A stretch of 64,000 nt of DNA from Bosea sp. PAMC 26642 (GTDB taxonomy: Bacteria > Pseudomonadota > Alphaproteobacteria > Rhizobiales > Beijerinckiaceae): assembly GCF_001562255.1 (NCBI RefSeq), contig NZ_CP014301.1, forward strand, positions 4,681,501 to 4,745,500, in the 5' to 3' direction. This document shows, in pieces, positions 25,895 through 35,020 of this stretch. Every line of letters begins with the position of its first letter. Positions within the stretch are counted from its first letter, which is position 1. The translations under genes and the position numbers were made by a program. The notes under the pieces were generated by a model. It worked only from the letters and a program-made list of their open reading frames with translations. It ran no database searches and had not been told where the DNA came from.

Positions 25895-27463
25895 TCAGCC
25901 GGTTTCGACCAACTGGACGATGTGACGTAATTTGTCGTCATCGGCGGATGGTGTAATCCAATTTAAAAATTCTACGAGCATGGTGCCGGCATTGGCTGGT
26001 TCGGTGAGAAAGAATTTACCGACATAGCGCGACAGCTTGGCCGCCGTGGCATTCCGGTCAAAACCAGCGCAATCGACGATCGCAATATAGAGCACCCGGC
26101 GCCTGGGCTCGTTTGCCGGCTCTCGTCCAGCATAGCATCTCTGTGTTGGCGCCTCGGACAGAGAGCCATATGAGCCGGTCGTCGGGCCTCCCGTCGGCAA
26201 TGTCGCGGCCAGCGCATTCTGCTGCGTCGCAACAACCGGCGTCGTCTCGGTCGCGTTGCTCAGACCAAGCTCTTTGAGATAGATTTCATACCTAGTTGAA
26301 GACGAACGTAGGCTGCCTTGGAAGACCGGCGATTTGTCGCCATGGTTCCAGAGAATGTACTCGTCGAGCGCGGACGCCACGTTCGCACCCGATCCACCAT
26401 AGGCGAGCGTCGATCTCCAGTCGCCTGACCCGTCATCATAACGCGCCGTTTCATCGATTCTCCGAAACGCCGAATCCCGCGGGAGATGGTAGGGTGGATT
26501 GATCTCGGCCGCGTTCGGTGGCGACATGCAACTCTGATAGCGCTGCCCTTTGATGATGGTCGGCGCCGGAGGGAACGCGGCCAGTTCGGGGGCGATCGGA
26601 GCGTTAGCCTGTGCATAGCGGTCGAACCGAACATTGATCGCGTCGTCGAACTGTCTGGCGAGGACGCCCGAGCGATAGTTGATCGTATTCGTATAGCAGA
26701 AGGCCGGCCGATTGGAGGCAAGTCGTTGCGGCGTTGTCGTTCCATTGCCGTCACCCGGTGCGTCGAAGGTGACGAGCGAGCCGTCCGCCATTGTGGCGGC
26801 GTTTCTCAAGAGATACTGCCGACCACTCGAGGCGGAGGCGACGAAGCGCGCCGGGTCGCGCTGGCACATCATCAAGGGCGTGACGTCGCAGGCGTAGTAT
26901 TGCGATTCCGCCGTTGCCTTTCTTCGGATTGATTCCGTTTGTGCTCCGACGAACTGGATGAAGCTCGCGGTGAGAGAGTGACGGGATGTGGTAACCTCGA
27001 CATAGACCGCAGCGGCGCCGTTGACGTCAGCGAGAGTAAAGCTCGGGCTATCGCGCAGATCGGCTAGATTGGCTGCAAATCTGAAGCTGAGTCCGAGATC
27101 GGCATTGGCGCCGAATGAAGGTGTGTTGGTCATCCTTTTGGCTGCGTCTCTCGCCTTCTGCAGCGCTCCATCGGTCCGGTCCAGCTGTCTTGCCGCGGCC
27201 AATGCCGCAGCGTCGGCCGCATTAGCCAGCTGCGTGTCCAGCGTGTAGAGGCGACCGAGGTCTATCACCAACCCGACGATCCCGAGCAAGGCTGGCAGCG
27301 CCACGGCGAAAAAGACCAAGGTAAAGCCGCGCTCATCGCCGGCAAGCCGGCCAAACGCCGCGACTTTGCGCCGCCGCTTTTCCGAAATACTGCCCTGATC
27401 GGCCGACTTGACCGTATCTTCGACGGTTTCCACCTGCACTCCGTCAGATCTAATCTCGGTCAT
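25895..27463 (-). CDS. tadG: TadG-like Flp pilus assembly protein
   Basis: A 522-residue protein. Near residue 45 lies the pseudopilin-like helix GFTLVFFAVALPALLGIVGL followed by VIDLGRLYTLDTQLANAADA AALAAARQLD, the mark of the TadE/G-type Tad domain. The rest is a large extracytoplasmic part with several cysteines (YYACDVTPLMMCQRDP). TadG belongs to the envelope part of the tight-adherence machine. It is the last gene of the minus-strand tad operon and its start overlaps the preceding tadE-like stop by 14 bp. It converges on the GtrII-like gene with 105 bp between. Confidence 0.85.
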   Translation of the reverse strand: MTEIRSDGVQVETVEDTVKSADQGSISEKRRRKVAAFGRLAGDERGFTLVFFAVALPALLGIVGLVIDLGRLYTLDTQLANAADAAALAAARQLDRTDGALQKARDAAKRMTNTPSFGANADLGLSFRFAANLADLRDSPSFTLADVNGAAAVYVEVTTSRHSLTASFIQFVGAQTESIRRKATAESQYYACDVTPLMMCQRDPARFVASASSGRQYLLRNAATMADGSLVTFDAPGDGNGTTTPQRLASNRPAFCYTNTINYRSGVLARQFDDAINVRFDRYAQANAPIAPELAAFPPAPTIIKGQRYQSCMSPPNAAEINPPYHLPRDSAFRRIDETARYDDGSGDWRSTLAYGGSGANVASALDEYILWNHGDKSPVFQGSLRSSSTRYEIYLKELGLSNATETTPVVATQQNALAATLPTGGPTTGSYGSLSEAPTQRCYAGREPANEPRRRVLYIAIVDCAGFDRNATAAKLSRYVGKFFLTEPANAGTMLVEFLNWITPSADDDKLRHIVQLVETG

Positions 27464-28073
27464 CGGTGCTCATGTTTTCGCTCGGCATTGTCGCGGAGGC
27501 GCCGATCGCCAGCGAGGAGCCGAGAAGGTTGCCCAGAAACAGGAAATCATAGCGGAGATCGAGGATTTTGACTTGGACATTGACCGGCACGGGAACCGGC
27601 CGCCCGACATATCCCAGATAGTTCATCGCATAGCTCACCTCGATCTGGTCGGCTCGCAGTTGCGGAAGGATCGCGCGCATGGCCTCGCGGATAGGCGCCA
27701 GCCTGGCGTCGACGAGCAGGAAGTTGCAGCGCACGAAGCCCGGGCATATGCAGCGCTCACGAATGCTGCAGGTGACCGTGAAAATCGGACAGATGCTTTT
27801 GCGATCACGCTCAGGCGCGCATCTCTGGCCGAGCGGCAAGTCGTTCCAATATGCCGTGCTTTCGGCCGGCGTGAGGCCTGGACCATCGGCGACTGGCATC
27901 GAGACGATAGCCTTCCGCGCGCCCAGCTGGACAGCCTTCTGAGCGGAATTCTGCTGCCATAGAAACAGCGCCAGGTCGGCAGCGCCGAAAATCAAAACAA
28001 GGAGAACCGGTAAGACAAGCGCGGCCTCGATCAAAGCCGCACCGCTATCGTCCAAACGGGTTCTAATCCTCAA
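27450..28073 (-). CDS. TadE/TadF-like pseudopilin
   Basis: A 207-residue protein with an N-terminal TadE helix: SGAALIEAALVLPVLLVLIF, with glutamate near position +5 of the processed form as in pseudopilins. The body has a cluster of cysteines (CPIFTVTCSIRERCICPGF), probably disulfide bonded in the periplasm. TadE/TadF are processed by the prepilin peptidase and needed for Flp fibre formation. It overlaps the flanking tad genes by 11 and 14 bp. Confidence 0.85.
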   Translation of the reverse strand: MRIRTRLDDSGAALIEAALVLPVLLVLIFGAADLALFLWQQNSAQKAVQLGARKAIVSMPVADGPGLTPAESTAYWNDLPLGQRCAPERDRKSICPIFTVTCSIRERCICPGFVRCNFLLVDARLAPIREAMRAILPQLRADQIEVSYAMNYLGYVGRPVPVPVNVQVKILDLRYDFLFLGNLLGSSLAIGASATMPSENMSTDDRD

Positions 28074-28524
28074 TCGCTTGTTCCTGATGAGTGGCAGACA
28101 ACGTCAAAGATGGCTCGATGCCCAGGATCGCTAGGAGATCGAAGTTGACCTTCACATCCGCGCGCAACGCGACCGTGCCCGATACCAGCGTGCGAACCGG
28201 CATGACCGTCACCGCGCTGCCGGGGAGCTTCGTATTGCTCATGATTTCGTCGCGAGCAACGGCGATCGCATCCATGGCGCCCCAAGAGCATGTCGGCGAG
28301 CAGGTGGGATCGGGCACCAGCGCCAACAGGCGGGCACCGCCTCGCACAGCGGTCTCGATTGCGGCATGGATGAACAAAGCCCGCCCCAACTCAACGCCGC
28401 CAGCGCAAAGAACAACGAGAACAGGGAGCAGGAGAGCAAACTCCAAGATGGCGGTTCCAGATTCGCACGAGGTGAACCTCGATACTGAATGCAGGCGGCT
28501 GCGAAGCGGTTTCCTGTTTGGCAA
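28063..28524 (-). CDS. tadE: TadE-like pseudopilin
   Basis: A 153-residue protein with the TadE signature ESGTAILEFALLLPVLVVLC (21-40), a predicted G/T-A-I-L-E prepilin cleavage site, then a small extracytoplasmic domain with CSPTC. It probably acts with the second TadE/F-like protein encoded just downstream (11-bp overlap). It follows tadC after 28 bp. Confidence 0.87.
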   Translation of the reverse strand: MPNRKPLRSRLHSVSRFTSCESGTAILEFALLLPVLVVLCAGGVELGRALFIHAAIETAVRGGARLLALVPDPTCSPTCSWGAMDAIAVARDEIMSNTKLPGSAVTVMPVRTLVSGTVALRADVKVNFDLLAILGIEPSLTLSATHQEQAIED

Positions 28525-28552
28525 GGCCTTCCCCTGTCCTGGCGCCGATCAT

Positions 28553-29473
28553 TTAGTTGGCAGATGCTTTCATGATCTTCAGGACGACAGGCGTCAGAAT
28601 GACCATGAGCACCACCGGAAAAATGAAAGCAGCAAGCGGAAAGGTCAGTTTCGGCGGCAAAGCCGCCGCCTTTTCCTCCGCGCGTGCCATTCTTTTGTCG
28701 CGCATCTCATCGGAAAACGTCGTCAGCGCGACCGCGATGTCCGTGCCTAACTCAATCGATTGCTGCAGCAAGGTTGCCAATGCGCGCGCTTCAGCCAGCC
28801 CTAGCCGCTCTGCACAGTCCTTCAAGGCTTCGACCGTACTTTTGCCCGCACGCATTTCTCCAGCCATCAAATCGAGATTGGCCCGCAGTTCCGCAGCATC
28901 TGATCCAAGTTCTCGTGTGACGCGGTCGAGAGCCGCATCCAAACTTAATCCTGCATTGACGCAAACGACCAGCATGTCGAGAAAATCGGGAAAGACGATA
29001 CGATATCGATCCTGCAACAGGCGCTGTCGACGGCTTACGAAGGCTCGCGGCAGATAGTAGGCCAGGATGAACAGGATCGCCGCCGATGCCACTTTCGGCG
29101 TCGTTTCCCAATGCGCGGCGAAGATCGCGATGAAAACCGCGCCTGTCGCTGGAAGCGCAACCAAAAGCACCCATCGAACAATCGTGAAGATCGAGACCGC
29201 ATCCGCATTGAAATAGCCAGCGCGAATAAGATCTTTTCTGAGTTTTCGCTGAGCATTCGCATCGACGCCAAGGCTGCCCGGATCCACAGCCGTCAGGCGT
29301 CGCGAGGCGGCTCCACGAGGCACGGTTGACGACGCCGTTGCCATGGCGACGGCGCCAAAGCGCCGGCGTTGCCGACTTCTGCGCGCCAACCCGTTGACAA
29401 CGCCGTGGGACAATAGCGCAACGCACCCGAACACGAGGGCCAGAACAACTATCTGCACGAAGGTCTCTGGCAT
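28553..29473 (-). CDS. tadC: TadC, inner-membrane platform protein of the Flp pilus
   Basis: A 306-residue type II secretion F (GspF-like) protein. Membrane helices lie near the N-terminus (FVQIVVLALVFGCVALL), in the middle and at the C-terminal end (PLAAFIFPVVLMVILTPVVL). The T2SF core contains FPDFLDMLVVCVNAGLSLDA and LGLAEARALATLLQQSIELG, typical of TadC. With TadB it forms the platform driven by the CpaF ATPase. It starts 3 bp after tadB ends. Confidence 0.92.
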   Translation of the reverse strand: MPETFVQIVVLALVFGCVALLSHGVVNGLARRSRQRRRFGAVAMATASSTVPRGAASRRLTAVDPGSLGVDANAQRKLRKDLIRAGYFNADAVSIFTIVRWVLLVALPATGAVFIAIFAAHWETTPKVASAAILFILAYYLPRAFVSRRQRLLQDRYRIVFPDFLDMLVVCVNAGLSLDAALDRVTRELGSDAAELRANLDLMAGEMRAGKSTVEALKDCAERLGLAEARALATLLQQSIELGTDIAVALTTFSDEMRDKRMARAEEKAAALPPKLTFPLAAFIFPVVLMVILTPVVLKIMKASAN

Positions 29474-29476
29474 CCT

Positions 29477-30433
29477 TTACACCTTGAAGTGGACCATCTT
29501 GTAGATCACGACATTGCCGATCAACAGCAGCGCACCAGCGATCTGCAAGATGGTCGAGCTAACCGGGCTGGCCCAAAACTCGAGATAATATGTCGAACTG
29601 ACAAGATGAATTAGGCCAAAAAGCCCCACCGGGAGCGAGGTCAGCGCATATCCGCTAAAACGGCCTTCGGCCGACAGAGCCAAAACCTTGCGCTTGAGAC
29701 GAAAGCGCTCTCGCAACATTCTCGCCAGGCGCGCGAGAACCTCCGCGAGGTTGCCGCCCGTTTGCTGTGCGATGGTAATCGAAGCCACGAGGAAGCGCAT
29801 TTCTGGATAGCCGACGCGCTGTTCGAGCTGTCCGAGAGCGCCGGAGATGTCGCGTCCGTAGGTGATCTCGTCGACGACCACGGCAAACTCGGGCCCGGCG
29901 GGCGCAGGCATTTCGCGCGCCACAAGCGACAGGGAAACCGGCAGCGGATGTCCCGCCCTCAGGCTGCGCACGATGACATCGATGATATCGGGAAGCTGTT
30001 CACCAAAGCGGGCAATTCGGCGCGACCGCTTGAGCGACAGATAGCCATAGACAAGACTGCCGGCCGCCAGAAAGGTCGACAGGGCTCTATTGAACAGGCT
30101 CCAGGGCAAAGGCGCGATCACGAGCAACAGCAGCCACAGGCCAGCGGCAATCAGTAAGACGCGGACGACCGCAATCTGCGTGCCGGATTGGACGATCAAT
30201 AGGCGCAAGCGAGAGATCAGCACAGAACCCAAGGCACCGGAATCCTTTTTGCGAAGAACGTCGATATCAGGCAGCGCTCGCGCCACCTTATCGAGGGCCG
30301 CGAAGCGCTTCGCTGTGCGGCGATCCTGCTGAAGGATATGTCGAATTGCAGATTGAGCCAGTTGGGCGCCGATAAAAACGATGGCAAAAATCAAAGTATA
30401 TATGAGCCAGGGTTCGGACATGGCCGCGTTCAT
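29477..30433 (-). CDS. tadB: TadB, inner-membrane platform protein of the Flp pilus
   Basis: A 318-residue T2SF protein with an N-terminal helix (LIYTLIFAIVFIGAQLA), a central pair, the cytoplasmic T2SF domain (FGEQLPDIIDVIVRSLRAGH; SITIAQQTGGNLAEVLARLA) and two C-terminal helices. The order and motifs match TadB. Its ATG overlaps the stop of cpaF by four bases, so translation is coupled. Confidence 0.93.
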   Translation of the reverse strand: MNAAMSEPWLIYTLIFAIVFIGAQLAQSAIRHILQQDRRTAKRFAALDKVARALPDIDVLRKKDSGALGSVLISRLRLLIVQSGTQIAVVRVLLIAAGLWLLLLVIAPLPWSLFNRALSTFLAAGSLVYGYLSLKRSRRIARFGEQLPDIIDVIVRSLRAGHPLPVSLSLVAREMPAPAGPEFAVVVDEITYGRDISGALGQLEQRVGYPEMRFLVASITIAQQTGGNLAEVLARLARMLRERFRLKRKVLALSAEGRFSGYALTSLPVGLFGLIHLVSSTYYLEFWASPVSSTILQIAGALLLIGNVVIYKMVHFKV

Positions 30434-31821
30434 AGAGTGACCGTCGGGTCGAAATGCTGGGCAGGCAAATCGATACCCAGTCCCTTCAGTTCCTGCAGGA
30501 AAGCAGGGCGCACACCGGTGGCCCGGAAAGAGCCGTCAATTTTACCTTGGGCATCGAGCCCCTGCCGCACGAATTTAAAGATTTCCTGCATTTGAATGAT
30601 ATCCCCTTCCATCCCCGTGACTTCGGCGACGCTCGTCACGCGTCGTTGACCATCGGGCAGTCGTTCAAGTTGAACCACGAGCTGGATGGCCGAGGCTATC
30701 TGGCTGCGGATGGAACTGACCGACATCGGCGTGCCCGCCATGCCGATCATTTGTTCGATCCGACTTAAGGCGTCGCGCGGTGTGTTCGCGTGGACCGTCG
30801 TCATCGAGCCTTCATGGCCGGTGTTCATCGCCTGAAGCATATCGAAAGCCTCTTCACCGCGGCACTCGCCAAGGATGATCCGGTCCGGCCGCATACGCAG
30901 GGCATTCTTCAAGAGTTCGCGCTGCCTGATCTCGCCCTTACCCTCGACGCTCGGCGGTCTCGTCTCCAGCCGCGCGACATGGGGTTGCTGCAATTGCAGT
31001 TCCGCCGCGTCCTCGATGGTGATGAGACGTTCCTTCGGCGAGATGTATGACGACAAAGCATTCAGGATCGTGGTTTTACCCGACCCGGTTCCACCAGAGA
31101 CAACCAGCGAGATCCGACCACTTACCGCCGCTTTGAGAACATCGGCTATCGGAGCTTTCAGCGCGCCCCCTTCGATCAACCGCTCCATCGAGAATGGACG
31201 TTTCGCAAATTTCCTGATCGATACCAATGGGCCGTCGACCGCGACCGGTCTGATTGCGACATTAATCCGTGACCCGTCGGCCAAACGTGCATCGACCATC
31301 GGAGAGGATTCGTCGACGCGCCGGCCGACACCGGCGACCATCTTGTTGATGATGCGGATAAGATGAGCCTCGTCCTTGAAGCGCACGGGGGTCGCTTCGA
31401 GCTGCCCGTTACGTTCGACATAAACCGCGCTATGGGCGTTGATGAGAATGTCACTGACCGTCGGGTCCTTGAGCAACGGTTCGATCGGCCCCAACCCGAT
31501 CATCTCATCAAGGACATCTTCGGCAAACGACTCGAGTTCCTTTTGATTGAGCGCCAAACGCTCGCGGAGCGCGTAGTCTGCGACGAATTTCTTAACCTGA
31601 CGGGCAAAATCCTCGGCGGAAATCTTCTCCATGAGAGATAGGTTAAATTCGTCGATGATCTGGGCATGAAGCTTGACCTTCTCATCGATCAGCGCCGGCC
31701 GCGAAACCTTTGGTTCTTGATGTGGAGGCGCGGGAGGCAGGCCGTCGGAGACGGGCTCTGCGACATCACTATGCAACCGCAAGCTCGCCGTGCGCCAGCG
31801 GTCTCCATTCCACGGCTTCAT
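30430..31821 (-). CDS. cpaF: CpaF/TadA secretion ATPase of the Flp pilus
   Basis: A 463-residue type II/IV secretion ATPase. Walker A is SGGTGSGKTTILN, the Asp box is ITIEDAAELQLQQPHVARLE, Walker B is RMRPDRIILGECRGEEAFDM and the His box is GHEGSMTTVHANT. It powers Flp pilus assembly at the inner membrane. The frame continues upstream to 31893, but ATG 31821 overlaps the cpaE stop in an ATGA and is the natural start. It is followed by tadB with another ATGA overlap. Confidence 0.95.
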   Translation of the reverse strand: MKPWNGDRWRTASLRLHSDVAEPVSDGLPPAPPHQEPKVSRPALIDEKVKLHAQIIDEFNLSLMEKISAEDFARQVKKFVADYALRERLALNQKELESFAEDVLDEMIGLGPIEPLLKDPTVSDILINAHSAVYVERNGQLEATPVRFKDEAHLIRIINKMVAGVGRRVDESSPMVDARLADGSRINVAIRPVAVDGPLVSIRKFAKRPFSMERLIEGGALKAPIADVLKAAVSGRISLVVSGGTGSGKTTILNALSSYISPKERLITIEDAAELQLQQPHVARLETRPPSVEGKGEIRQRELLKNALRMRPDRIILGECRGEEAFDMLQAMNTGHEGSMTTVHANTPRDALSRIEQMIGMAGTPMSVSSIRSQIASAIQLVVQLERLPDGQRRVTSVAEVTGMEGDIIQMQEIFKFVRQGLDAQGKIDGSFRATGVRPAFLQELKGLGIDLPAQHFDPTVTL

Positions 31822-33071
31822 CCCCGCTTCCCTCGCTTTGCGTCGTTGCTCTTGTTGTCCGTCCGGGGCGCACCCACCGTCTCTTCGACCCATTGCGCCA
31901 AAACCCGCACATCCTTCACGACGCGGTTTCCAGGTGAAAGTTCCGTTAGAGGCCGACCTGCATTCATCGCCTCCTGCACCGCGCCATCATCGGACCGGAC
32001 GCAGAAGATCTGCCTTCGGTGTAGGGCGCTCTCGATATCCGCGCGCCGCGCGATACGGCCGAACAGATTGGATTGACAATGATTGACAACGATGCCGATC
32101 TTGGCGGCGCCGATCAATAAATCGTCAAGATGCGCGAGTTTGGCATCGAGTTGCCTTAGAGCCGGCACCGTGCCGGTCCCGCAAACGACGATCGCATCCG
32201 AGCCAAGCAGGAGATTGTCGATCCAGGGTAGGCTCTGATGCGGAATATCTAGAAGGAGCAGATCATAGCGGTCGGCAATAAGATCGAGGACCGCGAAGAT
32301 CATTTCGTGGTTGGGCTGCTCCAGAGTCTTGCGGCTGAGCGGACTCGCAAAGACGTCCAGCCGGTCGGAATATCGGCTGGCGAATATCTCAATTAGCTGG
32401 TTATCCAGCCGATCCGGACGCCCCGTCAGTTCGCGAAGATCGAATTGCGGTTGCAGGTCGAGAGCGTCGGCTAGAGTGCCGCCGTCGAAGTTCAGATCAA
32501 GAACGGCAACGCGGAAACCACCGCGTTTGTTCTGCAACGTCAAGTTGATCGCGGTCTCGATCACAAGCAGGCTGGTTCCGACTCCGCCCTTGCTTGGCAG
32601 AAATGCGACGACTTTCGCCGCACGCGGCGCCGGCCCGATCCCGGCGAGCCGCTGAAGGACGTCGCCGAACTCCTGGGCCAGTTCGTCCCACTTGCTCCAT
32701 TCCGCGGCGCGGGTACGCAAAAGGCGTTTGTAAACCACTGGCGCGATGATATCGCTGACGTAAATCAGATAGGACCGCGCGTGTTCAGCCTGCGCGAATC
32801 GGATCGAGGCCTCTGCGAGCGCGCCATCCGAGCGGAGATCTGGAACGACCACCAAAGCCTTATCGGCCTCTCGGTAACCTTGCTGGCCACCTAGATTTTC
32901 AAGATTCGGCACGACCGAAACGGCAAGACCGAAATGAGCCGCGAGTTTGGCTAAGCCGGCAACCTTTGCATCGTCCGCTTCCGGGGCAACAATGAAACAC
33001 TGCACTTCGATCCGCCCCCAACCATCTCCGCGCCTGACGGCTTTCGAGCCCAACGTCTTAAATTTTGGCAC
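31818..33071 (-). CDS. cpaE: CpaE/TadZ, MinD-like localisation ATPase of the Flp pilus
   Basis: A 417-residue protein. The first ~130 residues form an atypical receiver-like domain. A ParA/MinD-type ATPase follows, with the deviant Walker A FLPSKGGVGTSLLVIETAIN, VAVLDLNFDGGTLADALDL and YDLLLLDIPHQ. TadZ proteins place the pilus machine at the pole. The start is GTG 33071. The gene lies 47 bp downstream of cpaB and overlaps cpaF by four bases. Confidence 0.93.
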   Translation of the reverse strand: MPKFKTLGSKAVRRGDGWGRIEVQCFIVAPEADDAKVAGLAKLAAHFGLAVSVVPNLENLGGQQGYREADKALVVVPDLRSDGALAEASIRFAQAEHARSYLIYVSDIIAPVVYKRLLRTRAAEWSKWDELAQEFGDVLQRLAGIGPAPRAAKVVAFLPSKGGVGTSLLVIETAINLTLQNKRGGFRVAVLDLNFDGGTLADALDLQPQFDLRELTGRPDRLDNQLIEIFASRYSDRLDVFASPLSRKTLEQPNHEMIFAVLDLIADRYDLLLLDIPHQSLPWIDNLLLGSDAIVVCGTGTVPALRQLDAKLAHLDDLLIGAAKIGIVVNHCQSNLFGRIARRADIESALHRRQIFCVRSDDGAVQEAMNAGRPLTELSPGNRVVKDVRVLAQWVEETVGAPRTDNKSNDAKRGKRG

Positions 33072-33118
33072 CGAGAACTAACTAATTGCCGGACCCAAGA
33101 CCACCTGCCCAAATCCTT

Positions 33119-34108
33119 CTATCGCTCCGTCAAGACCGTATACTGTTCGCGTTTAGCGGCATTACGGGTGACATTCACTACCGACTCCGTTTTTGGAGCG
33201 GGGGGAAGAGGAGCCGCGGCGATTTGAGGCGTAGGAACCGGTGCCTGACGCAGATTTTCAATCTCCGTACGCAGCGCGCCCTCGATTTCCGCGCTTTTCC
33301 GGACACTTTCATCAGCGCGAGCATTTGCCTGCTCGGCGAGTTTCTTCAGTTCGGTGATTTGCCTTTCGGTCTCAACCGACGGCCGCGCCATCGAAGCGGC
33401 GCTTCCGATATCGGTTGCCGTCACGCGCACGGAAGGCTTGTCATCGGTTTGGCCTGTCTGCCGCAATACGAGAGATAGCCGCCCGATCCCTTGAGCAAGG
33501 ATGACCGACTGCGCCTGCTGCACGTTCAGCTCTAACGTGACAGCTCTGGCGATGGTGGGCTTGTCCGGACGCTCATACGCGGATTGGTCGATCGCGAGGA
33601 CCTTGGCATTCTGCAGCAGGACATCCGCATAGGCTGCCGTCACGTCCTGCCCCGTGGTTTCGCCTCGCGTCAGAATGACGTCTACACGATCACCGGGCAG
33701 CACGAATCCGGCTACGCCGCGTACCTCATCCACGCGCACTGAAACGGCGCGCATTCCTTCGTCGATCTGTGTCGACAACGTAGCCCTTTGATTGGGCGCC
33801 GTGATCTTCGACGCGAGAATCGGTTCGTTTCGCTGGAAACCCGTCAGCGCGAGGCGGCGACCCTCGTTGTTGATTTCAGCGATTGACGCAAACGCGCCCT
33901 CGATACGCGCATCCCCGGTCCACCGAATTTCGCGCAGATTCTCAGCCGTCAATGGGCTTCCGAAGGCGACGGCTTGAGACGCAACCACGATCATGCCGCC
34001 TGATGCGACAGGCGCCTTATCGGCTTGGATCAACCCGCGGGCCAGCAAAACGGCAATAGCGCCAAATAGCAGCGCAACGCCCAGAGATATGACCGAACTC
34101 GATCTCAC
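33119..34108 (-). CDS. cpaB: CpaB/RcpC, Flp pilus assembly protein
   Basis: A 329-residue periplasmic protein with an N-terminal anchor (SVISLGVALLFGAIAVLLAR), an SAF domain (VASQAVAFGSPLTAENLREI) and the RcpC region GMRAVSVRVDEVRGVAGFVL followed by PGDRVDVILTR. The C-terminal third is a charged helical stretch (TELKKLAEQANARADESVRK), likely coiled coil, ending in a proline-rich tail. The open frame begins at TTG 34117, but GTG 34108 overlaps the flp stop by one base (TAGTG) and has GGGGGA at a proper distance, so it is preferred. Confidence 0.93.
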   Translation of the reverse strand: MRSSSVISLGVALLFGAIAVLLARGLIQADKAPVASGGMIVVASQAVAFGSPLTAENLREIRWTGDARIEGAFASIAEINNEGRRLALTGFQRNEPILASKITAPNQRATLSTQIDEGMRAVSVRVDEVRGVAGFVLPGDRVDVILTRGETTGQDVTAAYADVLLQNAKVLAIDQSAYERPDKPTIARAVTLELNVQQAQSVILAQGIGRLSLVLRQTGQTDDKPSVRVTATDIGSAASMARPSVETERQITELKKLAEQANARADESVRKSAEIEGALRTEIENLRQAPVPTPQIAAAPLPPAPKTESVVNVTRNAAKREQYTVLTER

Positions 34109-34293
34109 TAAGAGCAATCCCCCGTCGGATTTGCGATTTTGCAGCTGATCTTGGTGAACTGGGCGTTGATGCTCGTGCCGGTAGCAGTCACGCCGACGAT
34201 TGCCACTAAGGCAATCAGCGCGACGAGCAGAGCATATTCCACCATCGCGGCACCGTCTTCAGCCTTCCAAAAACGTCGCAAAACCTGTCGCAT
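34108..34293 (-). CDS. flp: Flp/Fap major pilin
   Basis: A 61-residue type IVb pilin. The leader MRQVLRRFWKAEDG ends at the predicted cleavage G/AAMVEY, with the conserved E and Y at +5 and +6, followed by the hydrophobic helix ALLVALIALVAIVGV. The mature pilin is about 47 residues and ends with two cysteines (ISCKIANPTGDCS). The upstream TTG in frame (34311) is less likely because ATG 34293 has GGAG six bases before it. It is the only pilin gene in the window. Confidence 0.95.
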   Translation of the reverse strand: MRQVLRRFWKAEDGAAMVEYALLVALIALVAIVGVTATGTSINAQFTKISCKIANPTGDCS

Positions 34294-34299
34294 GTCGCT

Positions 34300-34303
34300 C
34301 TCC
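34300..34303 (-). promoter_or_regulatory. Ribosome binding site of flp
   Basis: GGAG on the minus strand, six bases before ATG 34293. This supports the shorter pilin start over TTG 34311. Confidence 0.6.
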
Positions 34304-34400
34304 GTCGCCAATTTATTGTTTGCCAGAGGTAAACACGGCTGACACCGAGAAGTTCAATCCGCAGTCAGTCGCGTTTACGATTCATACACCACTTGAGGTG

Positions 34401-34859
34401 CTACGCGAGCCAAGGCCCGGCAGATGCAATGATTGTGACGATCCACGCCCCTGCGATGCCGGGGCCAAACGGTATTTTCCTTCTCCTGCCGATCGATCGC
34501 GAAGGCGCGAAGTCGAGCTTGACTGCGCCCCAGTAGAGCAGGATGCAGAGGAAAAGTACGATGGCGAATGTCAGCGCGTGCTGAGGGCCAGTGGACAGCA
34601 GTGCCACGGCTATCAGCTTGACATCGCCTCCGCCCATGGCGTTTTTCGCGTAAGACAAGATCAAAAAAGGAAACAGAACCGCTGCAAAAATCAAATTATT
34701 TAGCCAATTGATCAAATTATATGAATCAAAGAATTTAAATAGCACAATTATCAAGCAAATTATTACATTTTTATTTTTGATTCTGTAATGCTTAAGGTCA
34801 TCAATCGCAATAAGTGTTAACATAAAGATCAATGCTAAATTTAAGCCGGAGTGCAGCAC
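34401..34859 (-). CDS. cpaA: CpaA/TadV prepilin peptidase (A24 family)
   Basis: A 152-residue membrane aspartyl protease with about four to five helices. The two catalytic aspartates are visible in LIAIDDLKHYRIKNK and in the GxGD motif of NAMGGGDVKLIAVAL. It should cleave the leader of Flp and the TadE-like pseudopilins. The first ~180 bp are AT-rich, unlike the downstream tad genes. It is the first gene of the minus-strand tad operon, 107 bp before flp. Confidence 0.93.
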   Translation of the reverse strand: MLHSGLNLALIFMLTLIAIDDLKHYRIKNKNVIICLIIVLFKFFDSYNLINWLNNLIFAAVLFPFLILSYAKNAMGGGDVKLIAVALLSTGPQHALTFAIVLFLCILLYWGAVKLDFAPSRSIGRRRKIPFGPGIAGAWIVTIIASAGPWLA

Positions 34860-35020
34860 TGAAATTTTCCTACCTGACGCCTTTACTGAAGCCAGTAAAT
34901 TTGCACCTGCGCTGAATGAAACGTTCCAATCTGGTGCTTTAATGCAAGCTCATTAGGATTCGAGCGCATATCGACACAGCCGAGAAAGGAGGCGTTAAGC
35001 TCGCCGTTCTACGCTGGATC

